From: Prochilodus magdalenae
Taxonomy: Eukaryota > Chordata > Actinopteri > Characiformes > Prochilodontidae
Reading direction: 5' to 3'
NCBI GenBank assembly: GCA_024036415.1
Contig: JAMWET010007208.1
Span: forward strand, 776,001 to 840,000
Length of the DNA: 64,000 bases
Below, piece after piece: positions 48,901 to 57,446 of this stretch. Each line of letters opens with the position of its first letter. The stretch's first letter is position 1. The notes beneath the pieces were generated by a model, which had not been told where the DNA came from, did not search any database, and saw nothing but the letters and a program-made list of their open reading frames with translations. The translations under genes were made by a program, and so were the position numbers.

Positions 48901-50698
48901 GTCTTGTCATTGGACTGTACTCATGCTCAATAATTTGCATACGTTATTCATGTCATTATTATAACCATTCATTAGTGACTTCTGCATAACGACCTTCCAA
49001 TTCTACTATACTGTGCTACATAATATCATGCACCCAGATAGAATCAGCCAACAGAAATGAAACTTTTCTTACCGAAAGCTTCAAAATGTAGTGCCTAAAA
49101 AATTAATCAATCAATATTTATTTATATAGTGCTTTTTACAACTAACATTGTCTCAAAGCAGTTTATATAAAGGACTTTAAAAGATGAAAGATTTGGATTG
49201 GATTGTTTACTACGTAGCAGCATAGAAAACACACTGACACATCCTGCAACACTACCCAGGAGCCTGTTTCAGTCAGCATCTCTAAAGCAGCGTCTCACGT
49301 TCTGTTTACCCAAGACTATCAGCTTACAGCCTCTTAAAGCCCTCTCAGAGGGCCACGCGTGGAATAAATGCAGCGGCTCGCTGGAATGTTGTGAGAAAGC
49401 CTGTGTTGTTGTTGTTAAGGGCGTTGTAGGTAGCTGCCTACTGAAGCAGGCTTATCAGATCATGACAGATCTGAAATAGAAGGCTAATCTTATACACAAT
49501 GGATATATTCTTTGCAACATATATGGCATATATTATATTTAATGGATATATTTTACTTGGCAGGTTGGCAAAATTTTTTACTGTTGGGTGTCCATTATAA
49601 GAACATTTATAATAAGGCAGAATAAGAAAACAAATAAACTAACAAACCAATAATAAAAAACAATAGTAATAATAATAAAAAAAAAAACAATCACAATTAT
49701 TAATTATTATCCACTGTAAACCTCAGTGTTAACTGGACGGATTAAAGAAAGCCTAATATGTAGTATGTACTGTTATGCAATAATAAATATATAATAGAGG
49801 CGCTAATTACTTCTGCCAGTGCAGAAGTCAACATTGTCTGGAAACGCTGCCGACTTCTCTGGGCTCCATCTCAGTAGAAAAGTGTAGCGTGGTCTGACAA
49901 GCCCACTTTCCTGACTACATATGTAAATAATGAACACTGCCTTTACATTTATGGCATTTAGCTGATGCTCTGGCCCAGAGCAACTTACAAGGTTATTCAT
50001 ATTACAGGTAGGTCAATGTAGCATTAGGAGTCTTGCCCAAGGACTCTCATTGGTGTAGCACAGCACAGTCACCCAGACTGGGATTCTCAGAGCCTATAAA
50101 GAAATGGCTTATCCAAACTGTTACCAGTGTAAAGTTCAAAATTGCATGGGGGGCTTTTAATGTGTGCAAAATGAATGCTTAATGACATATACACATTTTG
50201 CAGCAACATATGCTGCCCCCTTCAGGCCACTTCAGACCTGCATTCAAAATATGTAGTCCATATTGAGCGCAAGTATGACGGAGGGCTCCGTATGGTGGTG
50301 CACCTTAACACTTTATATGAAGACTATATGGAAGCCCAGTTTGAGCAAAACAAATGGGAAATAGTGATAGTGTATGTCTGGTCAGCTCAGCTCAGAGATG
50401 TTCAAACATACAGTTTCATTTTTTGGATTAATTTTTTTTACTAAGGTTTCATGGGAGAGAGGCCGACACATAACAGCACAACAGCTAACAACCTGGTGGC
50501 TGTATTCATATTAACACACAAAGCTGAGACACAAACTCATTTCTGATCCCACCTTTATCACAGAGAAGACCACCCCAGTTGGTGTCACAGACACACTTCC
50601 ACGGGTCGGTGCAGGTGCCGTGAACACAGCCTGGAAACGTCTCGCACTCATCACACAGAGTCCCCTTCCAGCCATAGTGACATCTACAGAAAGAGAGA

Positions 50699-50742
<44 letters not shown>

Positions 50743-53700
50743 GAGGACATAAGCATCTACTGATAGGATAGACAGTATGTGATCTGAGGGCAGTGTGGGA
50801 TGGGGTTTTTTGCTGTGACTCACTTGCATTCTCCCGGAAGGCTACAGGAAGCGTGATCCAGGTTACATCCCTGCTTGCACACCGCTGCAACAACACACAC
50901 ACACACACATGAACACACACACAATGCTGGTGTCAACTCAGATTAGCAACACTGTCAACAGCATGGGCGCCATATCACACAGGACATACGGCGACAGAAA
51001 CTTTAGACAGTGGCAGAAACTTCCGGAAGCCTCGTGATCAGCCCAGATTAGCCTTATTCACACCACTTTACTGTGTTAGATCAGACATACATTGATTTAC
51101 ATTGTATATTCCCAGCAGGTCTGAGCAATATGACAATATACAGGTATATCATGATGTCACAACACAATATGAATATCAGTACTTATAGAAATTGACCCTC
51201 TAAATAATTTATTATAAAGAGAACAGTTATCAGGCTTAGCTGGATTTACTAGGCTCAAATGATAAATATTGTGACATGTCAGGCATTGTGAAAATTCAAA
51301 TCATAATGAAAGAGCTAGAACTTTCAAATTCATAGTTTCTCCAGTTTGTCCAGTTGACCAGCGATGCTGAGGGAACCAGAGAAATCGTTATGTTGAGGTT
51401 AACAACCAACAACTAGTCTACGTTACTGTAGCTACCAATACGAGAGAGGTACAAACTTTGAACTGACCTGCTGACCATTTAACCGCAGGGTAACTGACGG
51501 TTAGTTTACTGTGTGCCTACCATTAACAAAACTAGTTGGGACTGCACAATATATCGTTTCAGCATCAGCATCGCAATATGTGCATGCCCAACACTCACAT
51601 CGCAGGACCTGCAACGTTAGGTAAGACTACTTAAGTGAAACGTGTCATGCTACAAATGTTTTTGCTGCTCGATACAAAAGAACTTGCATGGTCCTGGACG
51701 GGTCCGGATTTAAAGCATCTTGGATACAGAGAAAAGAGTAGTCACAGTGCTCAGCTGCTTTTGTGCACCGAAACTGATTATAGAGTTTAAGAAAACATGG
51801 TTCACACTCACAAGTCATTCCTTAGCTTATTTATTTTTATTTTCATTTTCTCCCCCCCCTAGTAATTTTATGCTGAATAATGTTTTGTGAATGTTAATGT
51901 TCGTGTCATCTGTTGATTTTTATATCACAATACATATCACAGGGAAAAAATTGCAATGTCAGGTTTTTTTTCAATATCGTGCAGCCCTACTGGTATAGGT
52001 GGACAATTCCAGTTCAAAAAATACAAGCCTATCCCAGGATTTTGTTCCAACCATCAGCAAAGATGGCAAAGCTTATCTGGACATAATTCTGGGAAGAATT
52101 TGGGAAGCTTGGATTACCCACCTCTGTTTAGTGTAAATATCTGTATCAAGGATGCCCAAGCCTGGTCCTGTAGTAGGGTGGTAACTCTGGGGAGTACTGA
52201 TCCAACAAACTAGGCTTTAATATTCAGATGGCCGTGAAGGCGTTCATTACCTGGGCTGGGTGTATTAGATTAGGGTTGGAGCTAAACTCCTACAGTCTGT
52301 AGAATCGATGGTCACTTTTGAAGAAGGGCTAAAGGATGCAAGACCTCAGTTGTAGTCCCTTATAAGAGCACAAGTCATCCATCCAAAGTATATTTGCAGA
52401 TGTACTGACTTTTTTTCAGCAGTCAGAAATTTGGGAAAAAATTGTGTCTGGCTTCCTTTGAGAAGAGGTAGTGTCCCCCAGCACCCCGTAGCTACATTAG
52501 TGATGATGTAAAATCCCAGCATGCTCTTGTTCTCAGGGGCAGCTTCTAACGGTTAACATTAGTCAGTGTTTTAGTGTCAATGTTGATTGACAAAACATCC
52601 CAACGGAACTGGGCGTGTATACCATGAAAACACGTTTCCACCATGCAACGTGCCAACAGGGCATCAAAGTTACACTACTGATCGGCAACCTTTATGAACG
52701 TGCCCAAGGTTGTGTTTAGTTTGACCCGAGGGTAACCTTAGGGCACTGGTGGTTAAGGACACAATGCTAACGCTGGCTTTTCTCTAGCTTGCTGACTTTA
52801 TGCGTCACAGACAGGATAAGTGATGAACTGATAACTGAAGCTGCAGGAGAGATCAGTGCCAACACTAATCTCAAGGGGCAGATACAGTGAAGTCATCATC
52901 CTCAACTTTCCGCAGTCAGTTACTTATTCCATTCCGAGGGGAATTCCGGCAGTTTTTTTAAACACAGTGATTCGGTTTGATGTGAACCGCTCCTTTCCAG
53001 AGAAACCTAATGACTAAAAGAGGTTGTGATAGGAACCAGACATCTGAAAACTCCCTATAAAAGCTCACTTACTGAAATAAATGGTTACAAATAAACTGCC
53101 AGCTGGCTGAATTATTTTTTTTACAATGAAGATTTTGACATAATATGTATTTTTGTAATTTGCCTGTATGACTGAGAGGTCATGAGAAGCAAAACAGTCC
53201 TAGAAATACCTTGTTTTATATTTACCACTATTTTACCATGATTATTATGCCATCTAAAACTCCAGAGACATGTGTATGCTTCACTGGTCATTTTGGATGG
53301 TAAATAAAACGGATGTGTTTGTTCTGCAGACATTGCAAACCCAAATGCTTCCACCTTGTTCAGAATGTTCAATGGTGGTAATGGGAACCAGATATCCAGA
53401 CAACAAAAGAGAAGTTCTCTCACAAACGTTCTTAGATAAAATGGTTATGAACAGGCTGTCCAGTGAATGGGGTATTGTTTTATGTTTTCAGTTTTCAGAT
53501 AAGATTTTGGCCACAATTGTTTGTAAAATCATTTCATTCGGAGATGCAAAACCTCCAGCATCCTCATATGAGGACATTGCATTTCTGCTTCTCTGCACCG
53601 TGATACTTTTTAAAATGTTGACCCTTTGGCCTCATATGAGGACCTTGTTTCTTGCCAAAACAACTTCCTGTACAAAGACAACATTTAGTTTTTATACTTG

Positions 53701-56700
53701 TTAGGTCCTACTAATCACAAATAGCTAGGAGAAATTAAAATTGCACACCAAGCAAGTCTGGGTCTCAGCAGGGCATAAGCAGGGCATTGGGTGGTAAACT
53801 GGTCCCCAAACTAGTCAGAGGTGCATAAGCAGGGCACTGGGAGGTAAACTAGTCCCCGAACTAGTCAGAGGTGCATAAGCAGGGCACTGGGAGGCAGATT
53901 AGTCCCCAAACTAGTCAGAGGTGCATAAGCAGGATACTGGGAGGTAAACTAGTCCCCAAACTAGTCAGAGGTGCATAAGCAGGGCACTGGGAGGTAAACT
54001 AGTCCCCAAACTAGTCAGAGGTGCATAAGCAGGGCACTGGGAGGTAAACTAGTCCCCAAACTAGTCAGAGGTGCATAAGCAGGGCACTGAGAGTCAAACT
54101 AGTCCCCAAACTAGTCAGAGGTGCATAAGCAGGGCACTGGGAGGCAAGCTAGTCCCCGAACTAGTCAGAGGTGCATAAGCAGGGCACTGGGAGGCAAACT
54201 AGTCCCCAAACTAGTCAGAGGTGCATAAGCAGGGCACTGGGAGGCAAACTAGTCCCCAAACTAGTCAGAGGTGCATAAGCAGGGCACTGGAAGGTAAACT
54301 AGTCCCCTAACTAGTCAGAGGTGCATAAGCAGGGCACTGGGAGGCAAACTAGTCCCCAAACTAGTCAGAGGTGCATAAGCAGGGCACTGGGAGGCAAACT
54401 AGTCCCCAAACTAGTCAGAGGTGCATAAGCAGGGCACTGGGAGGCAAACTAGTCCCCGAACTAGTCAGAGGTGCATAAGCATGGCACTGGGAGGCAAACT
54501 AGTCCCCAAACTAGTCAGAGGTGCATAAGCAGGGCACTGGGAGATAAACATTTACATTTTACATTTACATTTAAGGCATTTAGCAGATGCTCTTATCCAG
54601 AGCGACTTACAACCGTGCTAGTTGGAGGTGCATAAGCAGGGCACTGGGAGGCAGATTAGTCCCCGAACTAGTCAGAGGTGCATAAGCAGGGCACTGGGAG
54701 GTAAACTAGTCCCCGAACTAGTCAGAGGTGCATAAGCAGGGCACTGGGAGGCAAACTAGTCCCCAAACTAGTCAGAGGTGCATAAGCAGGGCACTGGGAG
54801 GCAAACTAGTCCCCGAACTAGTCAGAGGTGCATAAGCATGGCACTGGGAGGCAAACTAGTCCCCAAACTAGTCAGAGGTGCATAAGCAGGGCACTGGGAG
54901 GTAAACTAGTCCCCGAACTAGTCAGAGGTGCATAAGCAGGGCACTGAGAGTCAAACTAGTCCCCGAACTAGTCAGAGGTGCATAAGCAGGGCACTGGGAG
55001 GTAAACTAGTCCCCGAACTAGTCAGAGGTGCATAAGCAGGGCACTGGGAGGCAAACTAGTCCCCAAACTAGTCAGAGGTGCATAAGCAGGGCACTGGGAG
55101 GCAAACTAGTCCCCAAACTAGTCAGAGGTGCATAAGCAGGGCACTGGGAGGTAAACTAGTCCCCGAACTAGTCAGAGGTGCATAAGCATGGCACTGGGAG
55201 GTAAACTAGTCCCCAAACTAGCCAGAGGTGCATAAGCAGGGCACTGGGAGGCAAACTAGTTCCCAAACTAGTCAGAGGTGCATAAGCAGGGCACTGGGAG
55301 GCAAACTAGTCCCCAAACTAATCAGAGGTGCATAAGCAGGGCACTGGGAGGCAAACTAGTCCCAGAACTAGTCAGAGGTGCATAAGCAGGATACTGGGAG
55401 GTAAACTAGTCCCCAAACTAGTCAGAGGTGCATAAGCAGGGCACTGGGAGGCAAACTAGTCCCCAAACTAGTCAGAGGTGCATAAGCAGGGCACTGGGAG
55501 GCAAACTAGTCCCCGAACTAGTCAGAGGTGCATAAGCAGGGCACTGGGAGGCAAACTAGTCCCCAAACTAGTCAGAGGTGCATAAGCAGGGCACTGGGAG
55601 GCAAACTAGTCCCCGAACTAGTCAGAGGTGCATAAGCAGGGCACTGGGAGGCAAACTAGTCCCCTAACTAGTCAGAGGTGCATAAGCATGGCACTGGGAG
55701 GAAAACTAGTCCCCAGTAAACTTCACCACTTTCAACATTACATTGGAAATGAGTCATGGGTGGTTTTTAATGGCTAATAAATTGGCTATATTTGTATCCC
55801 AAATATCCACCACCAAATATCCATCTACAATGAGCCATTTCACATCAAACCACTCCAAAAATGCCTTTCAATGTCTCAAAATCAGCAGAGTTCTAGTTTG
55901 CTGTACAAAGAGAGTCTGGCATATACACCTGCTGCCCACTGAACTAGAAACACCTACTTCATACTTCCAGGTTTAGAGGTGGTAGCCCATCTGTTGTCAT
56001 GCACTATTTGCCAGCCACCCCTTCGCCCATTCATCATTGTTCGGTTTCTGAACACAGGCCCACTTTCAACCAGATATTGACATGGCACAGTGGTGTTATT
56101 GGCTCTTCAGACATGATAATGCCACTGCTAGGTTGAGAGTGGTCCGATGGTTGAGAGCTGTTCTGTAGTCAGAAATGAGCATGGACTTCAGCACGCCTAA
56201 CAATCTCTGCAACACAATCACAAACTGTATAATCCAGACCGACAAGGGAGAGCTAAATAAAGTGGCCAGTCATAAAACAAGGCCAATTACTGCACAGTTA
56301 AGAACTTCCCCCCCGATGTAACTCTGATAAGCATTCAAGAGAATGCTCTGAATACTCAAGTCCAGAGATCACAGACTGTTAAAGCAATGCTTAATGTAGC
56401 AGCTAATGTTAATCATGCATGCTGGAGAAACACTGCAGTACTCCTTCACAGTTAAGTGCACTTGCTTTAATGGTAAATTGCACTTGGGATGCTGTTATTA
56501 GTGTAGTGGAGAAACTACAGGCCACTGTGTAGCTTTACAGTTTACATAGTTCTCATTCCAGGAGAATCAAACCAGCAGTGCCCAAGAAAAATGGTCCCTT
56601 CCCACAGTGGTGGTACACCCCCCTGAAAATAATGGTTCCTGAATGGTTCCTGGCTTGGACGTATAGTTATAGGAGAAACCTTTTATTGTTATAGACCCCA

Positions 56701-57446
56701 TACAATATGTTAACAATATGTGAACATACTGACTCGCAGCCTAAAGCACTTCCTCGAGTCAGATTTTCCAGGTTAAAGACCTTTTCAATCCTTTGTTGTT
56801 GTTTTTTTTAGATGAACTATTTTGATGATGCTTATTATTATTATTTATTCATTTATTCTTTGAATGCAGAAGGGATTATAATAGATAACGTTACTGATAG
56901 GAAGCTGAATATCTGCAACCGTACAGTTATCAGACATCTCCTCAGTTGGAACTGTTGAACGTAAGCTTGTAGAGTCTTCAGGATAACCCAAAACATCCAG
57001 TGTGTCTAAACCTTTGACTGAAATCTGTCCTTTAAGTGCTTCTTCCAAGGCATCTCTGTGGTGGCACTGTTATTCATTAAGAGTCTTGGCCTGGACATTC
57101 CTGTTATGATTCCACTCTAAATCCTAGCATTACCTTCAGACTCAATTAGGCTTGCTGAAATTACATGGAGGCCATAAAAAGGCCAGCTCACCCTGTGTGC
57201 ACTCCGGTCCGGTCCAGCCATCTTTGCACACCTTGCTGCCCGCAGCGTCGCAGTCGAAATGGCCGAAGAAGTCGTCGCGTGTGCGGCAGAACTTGTTGCA
57301 CTGTGGGCCGTAGTAGTTGACGTCACAGCGAAAGCGTATGCGGTATTCCAGACTCAGCTGGCGGCTGTGGTGTCGGTGTGTCTGCCACTGCTCCCCAGGG
57401 TTCAGCATGGATGACAGCAGCACACGCTCAATCATCTCGTCCTGGC
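35607..57446 (-). CDS. short Jagged-type DSL Notch ligand, 3' eleven exons (5' end outside window)
   Basis: Membrane ligand for Notch receptors. Reading the minus strand, the exons are 57446-57192 (DSL), 50884-50824, 50683-50553, 48771-48652, 45873-45760, 42567-42454, 39073-38960, 38111-38065, 37885-37718, 36305-36155 and 36004-35607. All have AG/GT borders and consistent phase, coding 556 residues to the stop. The order is end of the N-terminal region, DSL domain, nine EGF repeats, one transmembrane helix and a cytoplasmic tail of about 100 residues. The DSL motif [14 protein letters not shown] and EGF1-9 follow Jagged rather than Delta. The exon lengths 255, 61, 131, 120, 114, 114, 114, 47, 168 and 151 parallel JAG1 exons 4-13 as I remember them (168 against 174 for one). 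EGF10-16, the cysteine-rich domain and the long Jagged tail are absent. It could be a jagged paralogue, or the fish gene named deltaC (dlc); I cannot decide, so no symbol is given. Confidence 0.93.
36155..36305 (-). CDS. Notch ligand exon: EGF9 plus the start of an EGF10
   Basis: It reads [20 protein letters not shown], then [16 protein letters not shown], completing six cysteines. It then continues [13 protein letters not shown]. Jagged EGF9 ends CSHLKDHCRTTPC, so the last part is the opening of Jagged EGF10 with its first two cysteines. In this gene the next exon is the membrane exon. The donor is CAA G|gttagt. Confidence 0.93.
36487..36728 (-). mobile_element. tRNA-derived SINE, good copy
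   Basis: On the minus strand: box A-like TGTAGCTCAGCAGGTGAGCA, box B GGTTCGAATCCC (a perfect match to the polymerase III consensus), then gagtccttgggcaagactcc. The tail is gtcgctctggataagagcg and tcagctaaatgcc. Lies in the intron between the EGF7-8 and EGF9 exons, same strand as the gene. Confidence 0.85.
36840..37690 (+). mobile_element. Tc1/mariner relics
   Basis: Plus-strand fragments read [10 protein letters not shown] (catalytic Asp region), [11 protein letters not shown] (GxxMVWGCxS region) and further right [12 protein letters not shown] (helix-turn-helix-like). The domain order (catalytic before DNA-binding) means at least two broken copies. Opposite strand to the ligand gene. Confidence 0.6.
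37718..37885 (-). CDS. Notch ligand exon: EGF7 end and EGF8
   Basis: It reads [16 protein letters not shown] (end of EGF7), then [20 protein letters not shown] and [15 protein letters not shown] (EGF8). There are 56 codons, phase 0 at both ends, with donor GAG|gtatgg. Upstream CAG acceptor and frame agree with the 47-base exon. Confidence 0.94.
38065..38111 (-). CDS. Notch ligand exon: EGF7 first part (47 bases)
   Basis: This tiny exon encodes [16 protein letters not shown] between attcaacag and GAG|gtatga. The length equals the 47-base Jagged exon that splits EGF7. An alternative acceptor 7 bases further in gives the wrong frame, so the upstream AG at 38113-38112 was chosen. Confidence 0.88.
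38224..38283. repeat. TA microsatellite
   Basis: About 29 TA units in the intron upstream (minus strand) of the 47-base exon. Confidence 0.97.
38960..39073 (-). CDS. Notch ligand exon: EGF6 (calcium-binding type)
   Basis: It reads [20 protein letters not shown], then [18 protein letters not shown]. Jagged EGF6 has CVNAKSCKNLIASYYCDC. The D-x-N-E start and the N-x4-Y spacing fit the calcium-binding EGF consensus. It is 114 bases and ends ATA A|gtgagt. Confidence 0.95.
39351..39660. mobile_element. Tc1/mariner end fragment (CACTATA..CCAAAAGT family)
   Basis: Begins CTATATGGCCAAAAGTATGT and continues ggacacctgacc. Further on, cctggcttgcaatcgatgtt and caattcatcccgaagg match the element at 26204 (ccccaattcatcccaaagg). 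The other end is missing. Confidence 0.7.
40133..40685. mobile_element. Tc1-like non-autonomous element with TA-flanked ends
   Basis: The ends TACACTCATCATCAAAAGGA and (reverse complement) TACACTCATTATCTAAAGAA are inverted and begin with TA. The interior holds no intact frame. About 550 bp. Confidence 0.65.
41052..41609. repeat. long near-perfect palindrome (about 240-bp arms)
   Basis: The left arm 41052-41290 and right arm 41319-41609 are near-identical reverse complements, separated by a 28-base spacer. The right arm carries an extra segment of about 36 bases (41367-41405 region). Outer ends are CTGTGGGTGGCAGCC. The arms include an ATCA/ATTG tetranucleotide array. No open frame of note. 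Lies between the EGF6 and EGF5 exons. Confidence 0.95.
42454..42567 (-). CDS. Notch ligand exon: EGF5
   Basis: It reads [20 protein letters not shown], then [17 protein letters not shown]. The last part equals Jagged EGF5 (CPPQWTGKTCQL). It is 114 bases, phase 1-1, with donor ATT G|gtaaac. It lacks the D-x-N/D-E calcium motif at its start. Confidence 0.94.
42752..42990. mobile_element. MITE, family A, copy 2 (inverse orientation to copy 1)
   Basis: Left end ATATTGTCGCTGTCCATTGA, right end near gtttttctttggacgatat. The interior (ggcctctcctgtaaagttgc) is the reverse complement of copy 1 at 32650. Lies in the EGF4-EGF5 intron, right of the EGF5 exon. Confidence 0.75.
42991..44145 (-). other. 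Notch ligand intron, nothing recognised
   Basis: No exon or repeat family recognised. A few short chance open frames. Confidence 0.4.
44146..44187. repeat. GA microsatellite
   Basis: Short GA array preceded by TG repeats from about 44117. Confidence 0.9.
44555..45225. mobile_element. fish interspersed repeat interrupted by microsatellites
   Basis: The left end reads acactgatcagccataacat and taaaagcacc. The right part reads gacccccacaggaccaccac, agagcag and tgattctcagcactgcagt-like sequence. These are two halves of a very common fish repeat as I remember it. ATTAG, TA, CT, TG and GA arrays lie between. Confidence 0.5.
44937..45037. repeat. compound CT/TA/TG/GA microsatellite
   Basis: Four consecutive dinucleotide arrays: CT, TA, TG, then GA. 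Confidence 0.96.
45578..45757. repeat. TG microsatellite (CA on the gene strand) next to the EGF4 donor
   Basis: TG repeats interrupted by a recurring cgtgtactcg motif. The array starts directly after the 5' splice site of the EGF4 exon on the minus strand. Confidence 0.97.
45760..45873 (-). CDS. Notch ligand exon: EGF4
   Basis: It reads [20 protein letters not shown], then [17 protein letters not shown]. Jagged has EHACLSDPC at the same place. The 114 bases are frame-neutral if skipped. The donor is gtacgc, weaker than its neighbours, and is followed at once by a CA repeat (minus strand). The acceptor is preceded by a CT repeat. Confidence 0.95.
45884..45927. repeat. GA microsatellite (CT on the gene strand) next to the EGF4 acceptor
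   Basis: On the minus strand it is a CT run that forms the pyrimidine tract before attcccag and the EGF4 exon. Confidence 0.96.
45928..47225 (-). other. Notch ligand intron, nothing recognised
   Basis: No exon or repeat family recognised apart from a short TG run near 46771-46786. Confidence 0.4.
47226..48401. repeat. CACC/ACAC-rich minisatellite with higher-order repeats
   Basis: About 1.2 kb built of short phrases such as CCCCATCACCACACTTAC, accaacactc, caccatgacc. Larger blocks (about 150 bp) recur, e.g. 47520-47640 and 47645-47760. Pure C/A/T with almost no G on this strand. The long Thr/His/Ser/Pro frame across it (47430-48443) is a by-product. Confidence 0.95.
48652..48771 (-). CDS. 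Notch ligand exon: EGF3
   Basis: It reads [20 protein letters not shown], then [17 protein letters not shown]. Jagged has [20 protein letters not shown]. The exon is 120 bases, phase 1 in and phase 1 out, the usual EGF exon class. The donor is ATT G|gtgagt. Confidence 0.96.
48772..49104 (-). other. Notch ligand intron, nothing recognised
   Basis: A GGGG-rich patch follows the EGF3 acceptor region at about 48787-48802. Otherwise nothing recognised. Confidence 0.4.
49105..49185 (-). mobile_element. LINE-type 3' tail fragment, reverse orientation
   Basis: Minus strand ends with a gcactatataaataaat-like tail preceded by tttgagacaatgtt. Same tail type as at 11130-11340. Confidence 0.5.
49936..50092 (-). 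mobile_element. tRNA-derived SINE, truncated copy
   Basis: Minus strand has caatgagagtccttgggcaa, then ataatatgaataaccttgta and tcagctaaatgcc, matching the copies at 24776 and 36487. It is cut at cccagtctgggtgac, so the tRNA-like head is missing. Confidence 0.75.
50553..50683 (-). CDS. Notch ligand exon: EGF1 end and EGF2
   Basis: It reads [13 protein letters not shown], then [20 protein letters not shown] and WGGLLCDK. Jagged has [20 protein letters not shown]. The 131-base length matches the Jagged exon. The acceptor's pyrimidine tract runs into a CT microsatellite (50699-50738 on the + strand as GA). Confidence 0.95.
50699..50738. repeat. GA microsatellite in the EGF2 acceptor tract
   Basis: On the minus strand it is a CT run just upstream of the EGF2 exon's acceptor. 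Confidence 0.95.
50824..50884 (-). CDS. Notch ligand exon: EGF1 first part
   Basis: Sixty-one bases between ttgttgcag and TGC AA|gtgagt. It reads [20 protein letters not shown], matching Jagged [20 protein letters not shown]. It is too short to stand out as an open reading frame. Both borders are in phase with the neighbouring exons. Confidence 0.93.
50885..51535 (-). other. Notch ligand intron, nothing recognised
   Basis: A short CA run follows the EGF1 acceptor (50892-50925). No exon recognised. Confidence 0.4.
51536..51988. mobile_element. non-autonomous DNA element with GGGCTGCAC-type ends
   Basis: The left end reads TGGGACTGCACAATATATCG. The right end, reverse-complemented, reads TAGGGCTGCACGATATTGAA. 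The right part contains tatcacagggaaaaaattgc, a motif of a common fish repeat as I remember it. Non-coding, about 450 bp. Confidence 0.6.
51989..53769 (-). other. Notch ligand intron, nothing recognised
   Basis: The open frame at 53270-53704 (plus strand) has no similarity I know and lacks splice or start support. Confidence 0.35.
53770..55715. repeat. tandem array of a 50-bp unit, about 37 copies
   Basis: Each unit contains GTGCATAAGCAGGGCACTGG, then gaggcaaact and AGTCCCC.AACTAGTCAGAG. Most units therefore hold two ACTAGT hexamers spaced by CCCCRA. Units differ at a few sites (aaact or gaact; ggtaaact or ggcaaact). One interruption by a SINE tail at 54548-54616. Confidence 0.98.
54548..54616 (-). 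mobile_element. SINE tail fragment inside the 50-bp array
   Basis: The plus strand reads catttagcagatgctcttat and ccagagcgacttacaa, the tail shared by the SINE copies. It is preceded by atttacatt repeats. It breaks the array once only. Confidence 0.8.
55920..56275. mobile_element. interspersed DNA repeat fragment
   Basis: The left edge reads actgaactagaaacacctac and the right edge ataaagtggccagtcataaa. Both resemble the paired edges of a common fish repeat (ends like ccactttattagaaacacct). Interior not coding. Confidence 0.45.
56276..57191 (-). other. Notch ligand intron, nothing recognised
   Basis: No exon or repeat family recognised. Confidence 0.4.
57192..57446 (-). CDS. Notch ligand exon: DSL domain
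   Basis: The acceptor (minus strand) is cctacag and the donor CACAG G|gtgagc; 255 bases. It begins [20 protein letters not shown], which resembles Jagged (LIEKASHSGMINPSRQW) and not the Delta equivalent. The DSL follows: [20 protein letters not shown], then FGHFDC and [10 protein letters not shown], with all six cysteines. The DDFFGH loop is the receptor-contact region in Jagged. The exon starts two bases into a codon, so an upstream exon must exist. Confidence 0.96.

Noticed and set aside
53270..53704. 144-residue plus-strand frame
   Set aside because: No similarity, no splice sites of quality, antisense inside the ligand intron; likely chance.
53770..55715. CRISPR-like array
   Set aside because: The whole 50-bp unit is conserved with no variable spacers, and the genome is vertebrate. 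It is a satellite.
35607..57446. Naming the ligand dlc, jag1 or jag2
   Set aside because: DSL and EGF sequence say Jagged, overall size says Delta, and the conserved N-terminus is not in the window. Memory alone cannot decide.
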